Assembly (NCBI GenBank): GCA_002354655.1
Contig: DELY01000032.1
Location: forward strand, 7,994-62,707
DNA: 54,714 nt
Source of the DNA: Pseudomonas sp. UBA2684
Lineage (GTDB): Bacteria > Pseudomonadota > Gammaproteobacteria > Pseudomonadales > Pseudomonadaceae
Direction of reading: 5' to 3'
A program made the translations under genes and the position numbers. Under the pieces are notes generated by a model. The model did not search any database. It had not been told where the DNA came from and worked only from the letters and a program-made list of their open reading frames with translations. This document shows, piece after piece, positions 44,934 to 54,681 of this stretch; the stretch's first letter is position 1, and every line of letters starts with the position of its first letter.

Positions 44934-45764
44934 CTACGGATTCTGGACACTTGCGGGTTGCAACTGCTGTTCCTTCCAACGCAACAAATTGCGCTGCAAC
45001 AGCGTTTCCGGCAGGCCGGCAACGGACAATTCTGTCATTTTTTTCGCCAGCTGTCCGCGCAACCAAGGATCGTTGCAGGCAGAGTTGTGCGACAGGGTCA
45101 GGTACAGCCCCTCACTGGAAATCGGCGGTTCCAGCACTTGCAGATCGTCTTCCATCCCCAGGGTTTCAGCCAGGGCCAACCCCGGGTAGCGCTCGTAGAG
45201 CACATAATCGGTGCGCCCGAGCAGTAACTTCTGGAACGCCTGGGTCAAGCTGGAGACGCCCTCCAGAGTCAGATTGACCTGGGCATAGGCATCAAATTGC
45301 TGACCAAAGCTATTGCCCACCAAGGTGTCACCCGTGTGCCCTTGCAGGTCTTGCCAACCGCTGTAGGGAAACGTTTCGCCCTGGCGTACCCAGACCACGC
45401 TGGGCGTCGAGAAAAAGGCCGGATGCACGTAGTCCATGCTTTCCAGACGCGGCAGAGTCAGAAACGCACCGGCGATCAGGTCGACGCGGCCGGTGCGCAC
45501 CTCATCTTGGGCGCGCGACCACGGACCGGTGTAGATCACGTCAATCACCACCCCCAACTCGTCGGCCAGGTGCTTGAGCAAATCGGCATTGGCGCCGATC
45601 AACTGCTGCGGATTTTGCGGGTCGCGCCAGAGGTATGGCGGATACTCGGGGTTGCCGGTCGCCACCAGGCGCTCGCACTTACCCTTGGCAGCGGCGGCCA
45701 GACCAGGTAACACGAGCAAACCAACCAGCAACAGCAAAGACTTTAATAGACCACGCTCAAACAT
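44934..45764 (-). CDS. periplasmic solute-binding protein (family 3)
   Basis: A 276-residue exported protein with a signal peptide (LLLLVGLLVLPGLAAAA) and a family 3 binding domain: NPEYPPYLWRD near 38, GANADLLKHLADELGV near 57, VDLIAGAFLTLPRLESMDYV near 95 and a late CNDPWLRGQLAKKM segment. It lacks permease neighbours and heads a unit with two envelope lipoproteins, an unusual partner set for an ABC binding protein. It is more distant from the pair at 23798-25483. Ligand unknown. Confidence 0.87.
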   Translation of the reverse strand: MFERGLLKSLLLLVGLLVLPGLAAAAKGKCERLVATGNPEYPPYLWRDPQNPQQLIGANADLLKHLADELGVVIDVIYTGPWSRAQDEVRTGRVDLIAGAFLTLPRLESMDYVHPAFFSTPSVVWVRQGETFPYSGWQDLQGHTGDTLVGNSFGQQFDAYAQVNLTLEGVSSLTQAFQKLLLGRTDYVLYERYPGLALAETLGMEDDLQVLEPPISSEGLYLTLSHNSACNDPWLRGQLAKKMTELSVAGLPETLLQRNLLRWKEQQLQPASVQNP

Positions 45765-45879
45765 TAGCGACTTCCCGGCTCAACCTTTGATGGGCATCCA
45801 TGGCGCATACACGACGGGAGATGCATTCTTCATGCTAGCGTACTACCAGCTCAATAATAATTCGCGATAAGGACGCGCC

Positions 45880-46812
45880 ATGAAAAAACTGATACTGGGC
45901 CTGATGCTGCTACTTGCAGGCATCGCCGGCACACTCTATTTCAGCCCCGCCGCACTGGTCACCAGCATGCGTCTGGTCGAGCGGCAGTTGGCCGAACTCG
46001 ACAGCAAACAACTCACCGTGGGCGATCTTAGCATTCATTACTACGAGGGCGGCCCGAGCAGCGGCGAAACCTTGTTGATGGTCCATGGTTTTGGCGCCAA
46101 CAAGGACAACTGGCTGCGCTTCGCCCGGCATTTCACCGCACGCTACCACGTCATCGCCCTCGACCTGCCTGGCTTTGGCGACAGCAGCAAGCCACAGGCC
46201 AGCTACGACGTCGGCACCCAGACCGAGCGCCTCGCGGCCTTCACCGCAGCGCTGAAGATCAAACGCCTGCACCTGATCGGCAACTCCATGGGTGGCCATA
46301 TCACCGCCCTGTATGCCGCGCGCTACCCGCAGCAGGTGGCGTCCCTGGCGCTGTTCGACAATGGCGGCATCGACGCCCCGCGCAAGAGCGAATTTATCAC
46401 CCGACTGGAGCGCGGCGACGCCAATCCACTGGTGGTAAAAGCCCCTGAAGACTTCGAACGCCTGCTGGAGTTTGTCTTCGTCGAACCGCCACCCCTACCG
46501 CGCGGGGTCAAGCATTACCTGGCGGAGCAAGCCATCGCCAACAGCGCCCACTACCAGCAGGTGTTCGAGCACTTGGTCGAGCGCTACATCCCCCTGGAGC
46601 CCGAACTGCCGAAAATCCAGGCACCGACCCTGCTGCTCTGGGGCGAGCACGACCGGGTCTTGGACGTGTCCAGCATCGAGGTCATGCAAGCGCTGCTCAA
46701 GCAGCCAAGCGTGGTCATCATGCAGGACTGCGGCCACGCCCCGATGATCGAACGCCCCCAGGAAACCGCTGCCCATTATCAGGCGTTTCTCAATGCCAGC
46801 GTGCGTGAGTGA
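45880..46812 (+). CDS. plaF: membrane-anchored alpha/beta hydrolase, PlaF-like phospholipase
   Basis: A 310-residue alpha/beta hydrolase with an N-terminal membrane helix (about 4-28), oxyanion HGFG (69-72), nucleophile S136 in GNSMGG, D258 in GEHDRV and H286 in CGHAP. P. aeruginosa PlaF (PA2949), an inner-membrane phospholipase A that remodels glycerophospholipids, has the same architecture, nearly the same catalytic positions and lies near the etf genes, as I recall. The gene between plaF and etfA in PAO1 (PA2950) is absent here. The assignment is by synteny and motif, not alignment. Confidence 0.82.
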   Translation: MKKLILGLMLLLAGIAGTLYFSPAALVTSMRLVERQLAELDSKQLTVGDLSIHYYEGGPSSGETLLMVHGFGANKDNWLRFARHFTARYHVIALDLPGFGDSSKPQASYDVGTQTERLAAFTAALKIKRLHLIGNSMGGHITALYAARYPQQVASLALFDNGGIDAPRKSEFITRLERGDANPLVVKAPEDFERLLEFVFVEPPPLPRGVKHYLAEQAIANSAHYQQVFEHLVERYIPLEPELPKIQAPTLLLWGEHDRVLDVSSIEVMQALLKQPSVVIMQDCGHAPMIERPQETAAHYQAFLNASVRE

Positions 46813-46857
46813 CGGCACCGTAGGGTGGCAAAAAAGGCTTTGTCTCGATTATGCGCT

Positions 46858-46877
46858 GCCTGAGTAGTCAGGCTTTT
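46858..46877 (+). terminator. short intrinsic terminator after plaF
   Basis: GCCTGA, loop GTAG, TCAGGC then TTTT, about 45 bases after the stop. Six-base stem, so moderate strength. Confidence 0.55.
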
Positions 46878-47047
46878 GCGGGGATGGTCTTGACCGCAAG
46901 CGGTTCAGGCAACGCGCTCAAGACATCACAAAGCCCCTGCACCCAACCAGCGCATGGCGCCTGTGTGCGGATCGACTGCCGCTTTTTCGCGATTAAAACC
47001 GCTTGAGGCGCTGGAGCGCAGCAACCGTTAACGAGTACAGCGCTAAC
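46878..47047. other. unexplained stretch between plaF and etfA
   Basis: About 170 bases that are neither coding on any convincing evidence nor simple repeat. One 64-codon minus-strand frame (46868-47062) has a start inside the terminator hairpin and no ribosome binding site. Composition is like the rest of the chromosome. It may be a decayed gene or a dispersed repeat, which cannot be decided here. Confidence 0.3.
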
Positions 47048-47076
47048 AAAAAACCCGCTCAATGAGCGGGTTTTTG
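47048..47076 (-). terminator. intrinsic terminator of etfBA
   Basis: AAAAAACCCGCTCA, AT, then GAGCGGGTTTTTG: a perfect stem with A and T runs on both sides, 20 bases after the etfA stop. It could work in both directions. Confidence 0.92.
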
Positions 47077-47097
47077 TGTAGCGCGGAAATCGCTGGC

Positions 47098-48042
47098 TTA
47101 CACCAGTTTTTCCAACTCCGGAATGGCTTCGAACAGGTCAGCCACCAGGCCGTAGTCAGCCACCTGGAAGATCGGTGCCTCTTCGTCCTTGTTGATCGCA
47201 ACGATCACCTTGGAGTCTTTCATGCCGGCCAGGTGCTGGATCGCGCCGGAGATACCAACGGCGATGTACAGCTGCGGCGCGACGATCTTGCCGGTCTGGC
47301 CGACCTGCATGTCGTTCGGCACGAAACCGGCGTCAACCGCGGCGCGCGAGGCACCCACGGCAGCGCCGAGCTTGTCGGCCAGGGCGTACAGGTGCTTGAA
47401 GTTGTCGCCGTTCTGCATGCCACGGCCGCCGGAAACGACGATCTTGGCAGCGGTCAGTTCCGGACGATCGGACTTGGCCAGCTCTTCGCCAACGAACGCC
47501 GATTTGCCGGCGTCAGCGCCAGTCGACACCGCTTCAACGGCAGCACTACCACCTTCGGCAGCCACCGGATCGAAACCGGTGGAACGCACGGTGATGACTT
47601 TCACGGCAGCCGAAGACTGCACGGTAGCGATGGCGTTACCGGCATAGATCGGACGCTTGAAGGTGTCGGCGCTTTCGACGGCGATGATCTCGGAGATCTG
47701 ATCAACGTCCAGCTGGGCGGCAACGCGCGGCAGGATGTTCTTACCGTTGCTGGTGGCAGCCGCCAGGATGTGGCTGTAGGCAGCCGGCGAGGCACCTTGC
47801 GCCAGCTCGGCAACCAGCGGCGCAACGTTTTCCGGGAGCTGGTGAGCGAAAGCGGCGTTGTCAGCCACCAGCACCTTGGCCACGCCAGCGATCTTGGCGG
47901 CGGCTTCGGCGGCGGCGCCGCACGCGGCACCGGCAACCAGCACGTGGATGTCGCCACCGATCTTTGCAGCAGCAGCCACGGTGTTCAGCGTGGCTGGCGC
48001 CAGGGCGGCATTGGTGTGTTCAGCGATAACCAGGATAGTCAT
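47098..48042 (-). CDS. etfA: electron transfer flavoprotein alpha subunit
   Basis: The 314-residue FAD-binding subunit of ETF, which carries electrons from acyl-CoA dehydrogenases (such as AtuD here) to ETF-ubiquinone oxidoreductase. Domain I starts [14 protein letters not shown]. Domain II carries the FAD site: VVSGGRGM near 205, [42 protein letters not shown] near 240-280, and [12 protein letters not shown] near 285. The etfB stop and the etfA start abut (TAAATG), so translation is coupled. Confidence 0.97.
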   Translation of the reverse strand: MTILVIAEHTNAALAPATLNTVAAAAKIGGDIHVLVAGAACGAAAEAAAKIAGVAKVLVADNAAFAHQLPENVAPLVAELAQGASPAAYSHILAAATSNGKNILPRVAAQLDVDQISEIIAVESADTFKRPIYAGNAIATVQSSAAVKVITVRSTGFDPVAAEGGSAAVEAVSTGADAGKSAFVGEELAKSDRPELTAAKIVVSGGRGMQNGDNFKHLYALADKLGAAVGASRAAVDAGFVPNDMQVGQTGKIVAPQLYIAVGISGAIQHLAGMKDSKVIVAINKDEEAPIFQVADYGLVADLFEAIPELEKLV

Positions 48043-48792
48043 TTAGATTACCTTCGCCTCGTTCTTCAGTTTCTCGACCAGTTCAGCCACGGACTTGACC
48101 TTGATACCCGCGCTGCGAGCAGCCGGCGCTTCAACTTTCAGGGTCTTCACGGTGGAGGTGGTGGAAACGCCCAGGGCGTCCGGCGTGACCACTTCCAGCG
48201 GCTTTTTCTTGGCCTTCATGATGTTCGGCAGCGACGCGTAGCGCGGCTCGTTCAGGCGCAGGTCGGTGGTGACGATCGCCGGCAGGTTCAACGCAACGGT
48301 CTGCAGACCGCCGTCGACTTCACGGGTCACGTTGACCTTGTCGCCAGCCACTTCAACCTTGGAGGCGAAGGTGCCTTGGGCGTAGCCACTCAGCGCGGCG
48401 AGCATCTGGCCGGTCTGGTTGTTGTCGCTGTCGATCGCCTGTTTGCCCAGGATCACCAGCTGCGGCTGCTCTTTGTCGACCACAGCCTTGAGCAGCTTGG
48501 CCACGGCCAGCGAGTTCAGCTCATCGGCCGACTCAACCAGGATGGCACGGTCGGCACCGAGGGCCAGCGCGGTACGCAGCTGCTCTTGAGCAGTGGCCGG
48601 GCCGATGGTGACGACGACGATTTCGCTCGCCACGCCTTTCTCTTTCAGGCGTACCGCTTCTTCCACGGCGATTTCGCAGAAGGGGTTCATCGACATCTTG
48701 ACGTTGGCAAGATCAACGCCGCTGTTGTCCGCCTTGACGCGAACCTTGACGTTGTAGTCGACCACTCGTTTGACAGCTACAAGAACCTTCAT
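48043..48792 (-). CDS. etfB: electron transfer flavoprotein beta subunit
   Basis: The 249-residue AMP-binding subunit of ETF. Family text: [20 protein letters not shown] at the start, the [17 protein letters not shown] signature near 35, GADRAILVE near 80, and [17 protein letters not shown] near 116. The recognition loop follows near 190-200 ([21 protein letters not shown]) and contacts dehydrogenases. The ATG at 48792 has GAGGAAT upstream. It is the first gene of etfBA, with a probable promoter at 48971-48998. Confidence 0.97.
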   Translation of the reverse strand: MKVLVAVKRVVDYNVKVRVKADNSGVDLANVKMSMNPFCEIAVEEAVRLKEKGVASEIVVVTIGPATAQEQLRTALALGADRAILVESADELNSLAVAKLLKAVVDKEQPQLVILGKQAIDSDNNQTGQMLAALSGYAQGTFASKVEVAGDKVNVTREVDGGLQTVALNLPAIVTTDLRLNEPRYASLPNIMKAKKKPLEVVTPDALGVSTTSTVKTLKVEAPAARSAGIKVKSVAELVEKLKNEAKVI

Positions 48793-48970
48793 GGATTCCT
48801 CGTTACTCTCCGGTGAATAGGAATGTCGCCAAAGCGAACATGGCGGGTGATGCAAATCGGCCGGAACCGACTTTCAGCCCAGACGGCGAGCGCAAAACCG
48901 CCCGTATCTTGACCGCACGACCTAGCCTGGTCAATACAGCGAACCAGCCAGTCATCCGCGATGTAGTAGG

Positions 48971-48998
48971 ATTCTAGCAGGCCTACAGAAAATTCAAA
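48971..48998 (-). promoter_or_regulatory. probable etfBA promoter
   Basis: On the minus strand: TTTGAA, 16 bases, TAGAAT. The -35 box overlaps the PsrA-like operator, so binding there would block polymerase. The leader would be about 170 bases. Confidence 0.5.
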
Positions 48999-49008
48999 CA
49001 AACGTTTG
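48995..49008. promoter_or_regulatory. PsrA-type operator between divergent etf units
   Basis: CAAACAAACGTTTG fits the published PsrA pattern, (G/C)AAAC-N2-4-GTTT(G/C), with a four-base spacer, and also contains the perfect palindrome ACAAACGTTTGT. PsrA is a fatty-acid-responsive TetR regulator, and I recall etf genes among its targets in P. aeruginosa. It sits between the -35 boxes of the etfBA and ETF-QO promoters. Confidence 0.7.
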
Positions 49009-49010
49009 TA

Positions 49011-49039
49011 TTGGCCCGCTGGGAGGGTGCAGATATAAT
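49011..49039 (+). promoter_or_regulatory. strong sigma-70 promoter of the ETF-QO gene
   Basis: TTGGCC, a 17-base spacer and the perfect -10 TATAAT, directly beside the PsrA-like operator. Leader of about 65 bases. Confidence 0.7.
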
Positions 49040-49110
49040 GCGCCAGCATCGCCCAGGGAACGAGCCTGATCGTCAAATAAAATTAGAGAGCCTTGAGTAG
49101 GAGATAGCCT

Positions 49111-50775
<1,665 letters not shown>

Positions 50776-50781
50776 AAACAC

Positions 50782-50808
50782 AAAAGGCTCCTTCGGGAGC
50801 CTTTTTCT
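50782..50808 (+). terminator. intrinsic terminator after the ETF-QO gene
   Basis: AAAAGGCTCC, loop TTCG, GGAGCC and TTTTT, seven bases after the stop. Confidence 0.93.
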
Positions 50809-50834
50809 TTGGCGATATCGTTATTGCGGTGAAC

Positions 50835-50904
50835 TCGGTGGGTTACGCGGCGCTCGATTATCGAGGCACGCCTCACGGCATCATGCACCGCTAACCCACC
50901 CGAG
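50835..50904. repeat. REP-like inverted repeat
   Basis: TCGGTGGGTTA at 50835-50845 pairs with TAACCCACCCGA at 50892-50903, with one extra base. It lies between convergent genes and is yet another palindrome family, different from those in the atu locus. Confidence 0.6.
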
Positions 50905-50943
50905 ATAACCGCTGTAGCGCCTACTCGGACAGAGGCAAAGACC

Positions 50944-51510
50944 TCAATCCGGCAGCGGTCCGATCGGAAAGAACTGCCCGCTGCTCCACACACCCAGCCA
51001 GGTCTTGCCGTCGACTTCACGCGGCACTGCCAACTCAACCAACTGGTAGAACACATTGCGATGGATCAGCGCTTCCAGGTTGCTGCGCACATGCACGTAA
51101 GGCGCAGGCTCCTGGGTCTGCGCATCCAGCTCGACCCGTAGCGGGTGCTCAGCGCCGGCAACGGCCTCTTCTTCGACATTGGTGGTGAAGCGCAGTACCT
51201 GCGCCTCGCCCTCCCCCTCGACCTGCACGCTGACCGCCACGAACGGCGCATCATCGACGGTGATGCCAACCTTCTCCACCGGCGTCACCAGGACGTAATC
51301 GTCGCCGTCGCGGCGAATGATGGTGGAGAACAGCTTGACCATCGGCTTGCGACCAATCGGCGTGCCCATGTAGTACCAGGTGCCATCACGAGCGATACGC
51401 ATGTCGATATGCCCACAGAAATCCGGGTTCCACAGGTGCACAGGCGGCAGCCCTTTCTCGCTCTTGGGGATCTGTGCCAACAGATCGCTGGCCTTGCCTG
51501 GGTCGCTCAT
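50944..51510 (-). CDS. DUF1285 domain protein
   Basis: A 188-residue cytosolic protein covering the DUF1285 domain: PPVHLWNPDFCGHIDMRIARDGTW-type opening near 22, YYMGTPIGRKPMVKLFSTI near 46-64 and PFVAVSVQ near 88. A structure from a related protein exists in memory, but no function is known. AAGGAA before the ATG at 51510. It starts ten bases after the DUF4823 gene, in one operon. I recall this gene beside the ETF-QO gene in P. aeruginosa. Confidence 0.9.
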   Translation of the reverse strand: MSDPGKASDLLAQIPKSEKGLPPVHLWNPDFCGHIDMRIARDGTWYYMGTPIGRKPMVKLFSTIIRRDGDDYVLVTPVEKVGITVDDAPFVAVSVQVEGEGEAQVLRFTTNVEEEAVAGAEHPLRVELDAQTQEPAPYVHVRSNLEALIHRNVFYQLVELAVPREVDGKTWLGVWSSGQFFPIGPLPD

Positions 51511-51520
51511 CTCGAATTCC

Positions 51521-52123
51521 TTACTGGCTGAGCCCGAGCAGGCTGCGGGCGTAGTCCTGCAGCGGCGGGCCGAGCAAATCTTCCGGTTTGGCATCGTAGA
51601 ACGTCAGAAAGCCGCCACGGCTGCGAATGCGCGCGGTGTCGACCAGATAGTGGGTATTAGTCTCGATCAGCATCAACTGCAGCACGCTGCGGTCGGTGCC
51701 GAGGCGATCCAGCGCTTCCTGATCCTCCCACTCCTCCACCGTGCCGATACGATCATCGGCGTAGGCAAAACGGCTGTACAGCAGGTAATGCGCACCAGCG
51801 GCCCGCGCCTCGCTCATCGCCTCTTCCAGCCCTGCCGGCGCGCGTGCGCGGCGCACCATCGGGAAATACTCGACAAAGCCCTTGAAGGCCTCTTCCGCGA
51901 CCACATTAGGCCGCGGGTAGGCATCGCCCGGCGGTACGAAATGGCCCTGGGCGATATAGATAAACGAGTCCTGCTGTACACGGCGCGAGGCCATGCGTTC
52001 GGTACGCCCGTGGTCGAGCACGCCCGCATCGCGCAAATGATACCCAGCGCCATCGGCCAGGTCGCTGACCTTCATGCAGCCACTCAGGGCCAGCAGCACC
52101 AGCACGACAATCAGACTACGCAT
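51521..52123 (-). CDS. DUF4823 lipoprotein
   Basis: A 200-residue predicted lipoprotein: leader with lipobox LSGC (C16), then a single compact domain with GAHYLLYSRFAYADD near 110 and DTARIRSRGGFLTFYDAKPEDLLGPP near 162. The pattern is that of DUF4823 proteins of Pseudomonas, probably on the periplasmic face of the outer membrane. GGGAGAA upstream of the ATG. Cotranscribed with DUF1285. Function unknown. Confidence 0.85.
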   Translation of the reverse strand: MRSLIVVLVLLALSGCMKVSDLADGAGYHLRDAGVLDHGRTERMASRRVQQDSFIYIAQGHFVPPGDAYPRPNVVAEEAFKGFVEYFPMVRRARAPAGLEEAMSEARAAGAHYLLYSRFAYADDRIGTVEEWEDQEALDRLGTDRSVLQLMLIETNTHYLVDTARIRSRGGFLTFYDAKPEDLLGPPLQDYARSLLGLSQ

Positions 52124-52189
52124 CGCATTTCTCCCACGGCCGGTGACGGAAAACCGGCGAACAGCGCAGCGATGCAGAATCCACGCCAG

Positions 52190-52993
52190 TCACAGACCGC
52201 GCTGCCATTCCTGACGCAGCCCAGCCTGCTGCGGGCGCTCGATGGCCTCACGCACCTGGGCTAACAGGTGCGTTTTGTCAGCGCCCAGGCTGCCCTTGAG
52301 CACCAGATAATTGGAGGCGTGATCGCTGCGAAAAACTGTGTCGCGCAGTTGCAGACCTAGCAGCAAACGCTCGACCTCGACAAACAGCTGCTGCTGATTG
52401 AGCGGCTGAAAATCGGCAAAGCCTTGGCGAAAACGCACTTCGCCTTGGGGAAAGCTGACCACCAGGGTCGAGAGAAACTCCGGCTGCGCCGCATTCATCA
52501 AGCGCGCCGAGTTGTCCGCGTGCTGCTCACTCAAGACCGTGCCACCCAGGCCGTTGAGGATCATCACCGAACGGCTGATCCCCGCCTGCCCAAGCTTGTC
52601 CAGGGCGCTCAGACTGGACTCGAAGGTCTCACCCTTATTGACCCGCGCCAACACTTCGTCGTCACCCGACTCGCAGCCGACGTAGGCCATTTTCAGCCCG
52701 GCATCGGCCAGCTCCCTGAGCTCCTCGACCGATTTCTTGCGCAGGTTGCGCGGCAGGCAGTAGCTGGACACCCGCTCGACGTCGGGCAGGTGCTGGCGGA
52801 TCGCCTCAAGGATGCTCAAGAGACGGCGCGTCGGCAGCACCAGGGCATCGCCATCGGCGAGAAATACCCGCTGGACGATCAGCCGCTCACCGGCACGGCG
52901 AATCTCCTCCAGCACCTGCATTTCATCGCGGGCACGGAATTTCTTCTGCTCCTGGGTATACATTTCGGTCTTAGTTAACCCTAAACAACCCAA
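52190..52993 (-). pseudogene. radical SAM protein, 5'-truncated
   Basis: The frame keeps most of an Elp3/MiaB-like radical SAM core: EMYTQEQKKFRARDEMQ, VFLADGDALVLPTRRLL, YCLPRNLRKKSVEEL, KMAYVGCESGDDEVLARVNKG and ILNGLGG. Family members that I remember have the cluster motif CxxxCxxC immediately before EMYTQ. Here the preceding residues are GCLGLTKT, from AT-rich DNA, and only one cysteine is present, eleven residues too early in the wrong pattern. The iron-sulfur site is therefore lost. The break at about 52970 coincides with a sharp composition change. Most likely an insertion replaced the 5' end. A start at TTG 52993 or ATG 52963 would give an inactive fragment. Confidence 0.82.
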
Positions 52994-53131
52994 AAACAGT
53001 GCGTGAGTGAGTGAAGGATACTGATAAATATGATTTTTTTATTGGACTATTTATAGGAAATAAAGAATCGACAACTCCCAAAAGTATCCACTGTCAGCGG
53101 TGCAGGTACGCGAAAGCCGAGTAACTAGCCC

Positions 53132-53590
53132 TCATTCCCCTTTAGACCAATACCGCTGCACAGTCCGAAGACCAGCCCCGAGCTCCCGAGCGATCTCTTC
53201 CTTAGTAAGCCCTTGCCGCTGCAAGCGCTTTACTGCATCACGAGTAGTATCCGCTTTTCGCCCCCGAACCCCACGAAGCGCGTCATCTTGAGCGACCGGC
53301 TCAAAACGCCCAGCACTCAGCAGTGCCCCAATCCTCTTATTACTCACCGCGATCTGCTGTTCAATGCTCAGTCCAGATTGGCGCGCTTCAACAACCAAAA
53401 GCACATCGCAGAGTCCTACTCCCAGCGCCTCACAGAGGGCAGCAAGCGTATCTATCCGCAGGAGGGCCTGGCCATTCTCAACTTTACTTAGGTTTGAAAT
53501 GTGGAGGATCTCACCGCACTCAGTACGTGTTAGACCTGCCTGTAACCTCGCATCCCGGAGCACCTGCCCCAAAACCTCTTCGAACCTCAT
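53132..53590 (-). CDS. XRE-family regulator with two DNA-binding domains
   Basis: A 152-residue protein. An N-terminal XRE/HTH_3 domain (about 5-65, ARLQAGLTRTECGEILHIS then NLSKVENGQ) is followed by a linker. The C-terminal part resembles a resolvase-type helix-turn-helix (about 112-150, RDAVKRLQRQGLTKEEIARELGAG). Having two such domains suggests it bridges or reads a composite site. The inverted repeat at 53631-53668 lies 40 bases upstream and may be its operator. ATG at 53590 is chosen over a TTG five codons earlier. Typical of mobile-island regulators. Confidence 0.85.
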   Translation of the reverse strand: MRFEEVLGQVLRDARLQAGLTRTECGEILHISNLSKVENGQALLRIDTLAALCEALGVGLCDVLLVVEARQSGLSIEQQIAVSNKRIGALLSAGRFEPVAQDDALRGVRGRKADTTRDAVKRLQRQGLTKEEIARELGAGLRTVQRYWSKGE

Positions 53591-53630
53591 TTTTCTTGCG
53601 CTCAAAATTAAGCATCAGAACAGCTTTGAC

Positions 53631-53668
53631 GCGCCACATCGTTAGCGAATACACTAATGATGTGGCGC
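53631..53668. promoter_or_regulatory. long inverted repeat, candidate operator or recombination site
   Basis: Arms GCGCCACATCGTTAG (53631-53645) and CTAATGATGTGGCGC (53654-53668) are reverse complements except for one position, around the loop CGAATACA. The outer ten bases pair perfectly. It lies in the divergent gap between the XRE gene and the gene at 53817. Confidence 0.8.
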
Positions 53669-53816
53669 TAAGCATTACCTAATAATTGTCAATACATGCC
53701 AATTAAATAATTGGGGCGATGCACTGCCAGTTGATTTCCCCGCCCAAAATCGCTCCCAAGAAATCCAGCCACCTCTCTGCTGGGTAGCTAACAAGTGAAG
53801 TCGAGGCACAAACGGT

Positions 53817-54248
53817 ATGAGCTCTCAACAAAAAACGGTAGACGTTCTATCTACTTCGTCCTTACCCGAAAAATGGAGCTTGACCAAGCGCGGAGATCAA
53901 CTCTGGATGAGCCTGACCATTGCACGCACTGTCGACAAATCGATTGCCGGCATAATCGAGACCAATGATATTCAGCAAGTCAAAGGCGCACTCTCTTCTT
54001 CCCACGAGAATGTTTTCATTAAGTCAATGCAAGTGGTAGTGCCAAGCGAATTAGGAATAACCGTTGCAGAGGTTATAGATATTATCGAAGCAAGCTCAGA
54101 AGGAAGCGTGGTGTTTCATCACCTGCGAACTATTTTCGGAGTGATACAGATTGACAGCAAAGTTGGTCTTGCGCCTGATCAGTTAGCAAATTGCAAATAC
54201 AGCTCTCTCTATGAATCATCATCTTCATTAAACAGGAATGCAGGATAA
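53817..54248 (+). CDS. hypothetical island protein
   Basis: A 143-residue soluble protein, no signal or membrane helix. It is Ser-rich at both ends, with a central alternating pattern (KRGDQLWMSLTIARTVDKS, NVFIKSMQVVVPSELGITVAEVIDIIE) that suggests a small alpha/beta fold. I do not recognise a family. ATG with GAGG 12 bases upstream. The next gene starts five bases after its stop, so the two form an operon. AT-rich codon use marks it as foreign to the flanking chromosome. It could be a cargo or defence-type gene, but nothing shows that directly. Confidence 0.7.
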   Translation: MSSQQKTVDVLSTSSLPEKWSLTKRGDQLWMSLTIARTVDKSIAGIIETNDIQQVKGALSSSHENVFIKSMQVVVPSELGITVAEVIDIIEASSEGSVVFHHLRTIFGVIQIDSKVGLAPDQLANCKYSSLYESSSSLNRNAG

Positions 54249-54253
54249 TAACC

Positions 54254-54652
54254 ATGAACGAAATTAGTGAGACCCTTGATATTCTTTACGGCGATGGCAT
54301 CCCAATGCATGGAGCGAAGGTTGATCAGGATGAAGCTGTAAGAATTGTTCAAGACCGATATCCTTACGCTGGATACTGCATCGTATCAGGCTGGGAATGG
54401 ATTGATCTTGATGTCACTCCTAAGCAATTAGAGGAATTAACCAAAACACAACGGCAACCAGTCATTATTTACGCAAAAGATGTTATTTATGACAGTCGTC
54501 GTCGATGGGATGTCGGTGACTTCGTGCGCACCAGCCCCCTTTGCAAATTCGAGGACGGATTTATCTTCAAAACGTTTAATACGATTTATATATTACTGGG
54601 CGACGGTATAAAAAAGCGAGCATCTCTTGAAGCAATCGGGCGTATTTTCTGA
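54254..54652 (+). CDS. hypothetical protein, DUF6957-like
   Basis: A 132-residue soluble protein. The text AGYCIVSGWEWIDLDV (39-54), PVIIYAKDVIYDSRRRWDVGDFVRTSPL (69-96) and the FKTFNTIYILLGDG end (105-118) recall small Pseudomonas accessory proteins that I believe are catalogued as DUF6957, from memory and unverified. No enzyme motif or known function. It is cotranscribed with the 53817 gene (gap 5 bases). Such genes recur beside phage or island modules, in keeping with the AT-rich setting. Confidence 0.7.
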   Translation: MNEISETLDILYGDGIPMHGAKVDQDEAVRIVQDRYPYAGYCIVSGWEWIDLDVTPKQLEELTKTQRQPVIIYAKDVIYDSRRRWDVGDFVRTSPLCKFEDGFIFKTFNTIYILLGDGIKKRASLEAIGRIF

Positions 54653-54681
54653 TACTTCTGACTGAGCTATCACGCAGTTGG

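Noticed and set aside
46868-47062. 64-codon minus-strand frame between plaF and etfA
   Set aside because: Starts inside the terminator stem, lacks a ribosome binding site and matches nothing known to me; kept only as an unexplained stretch.
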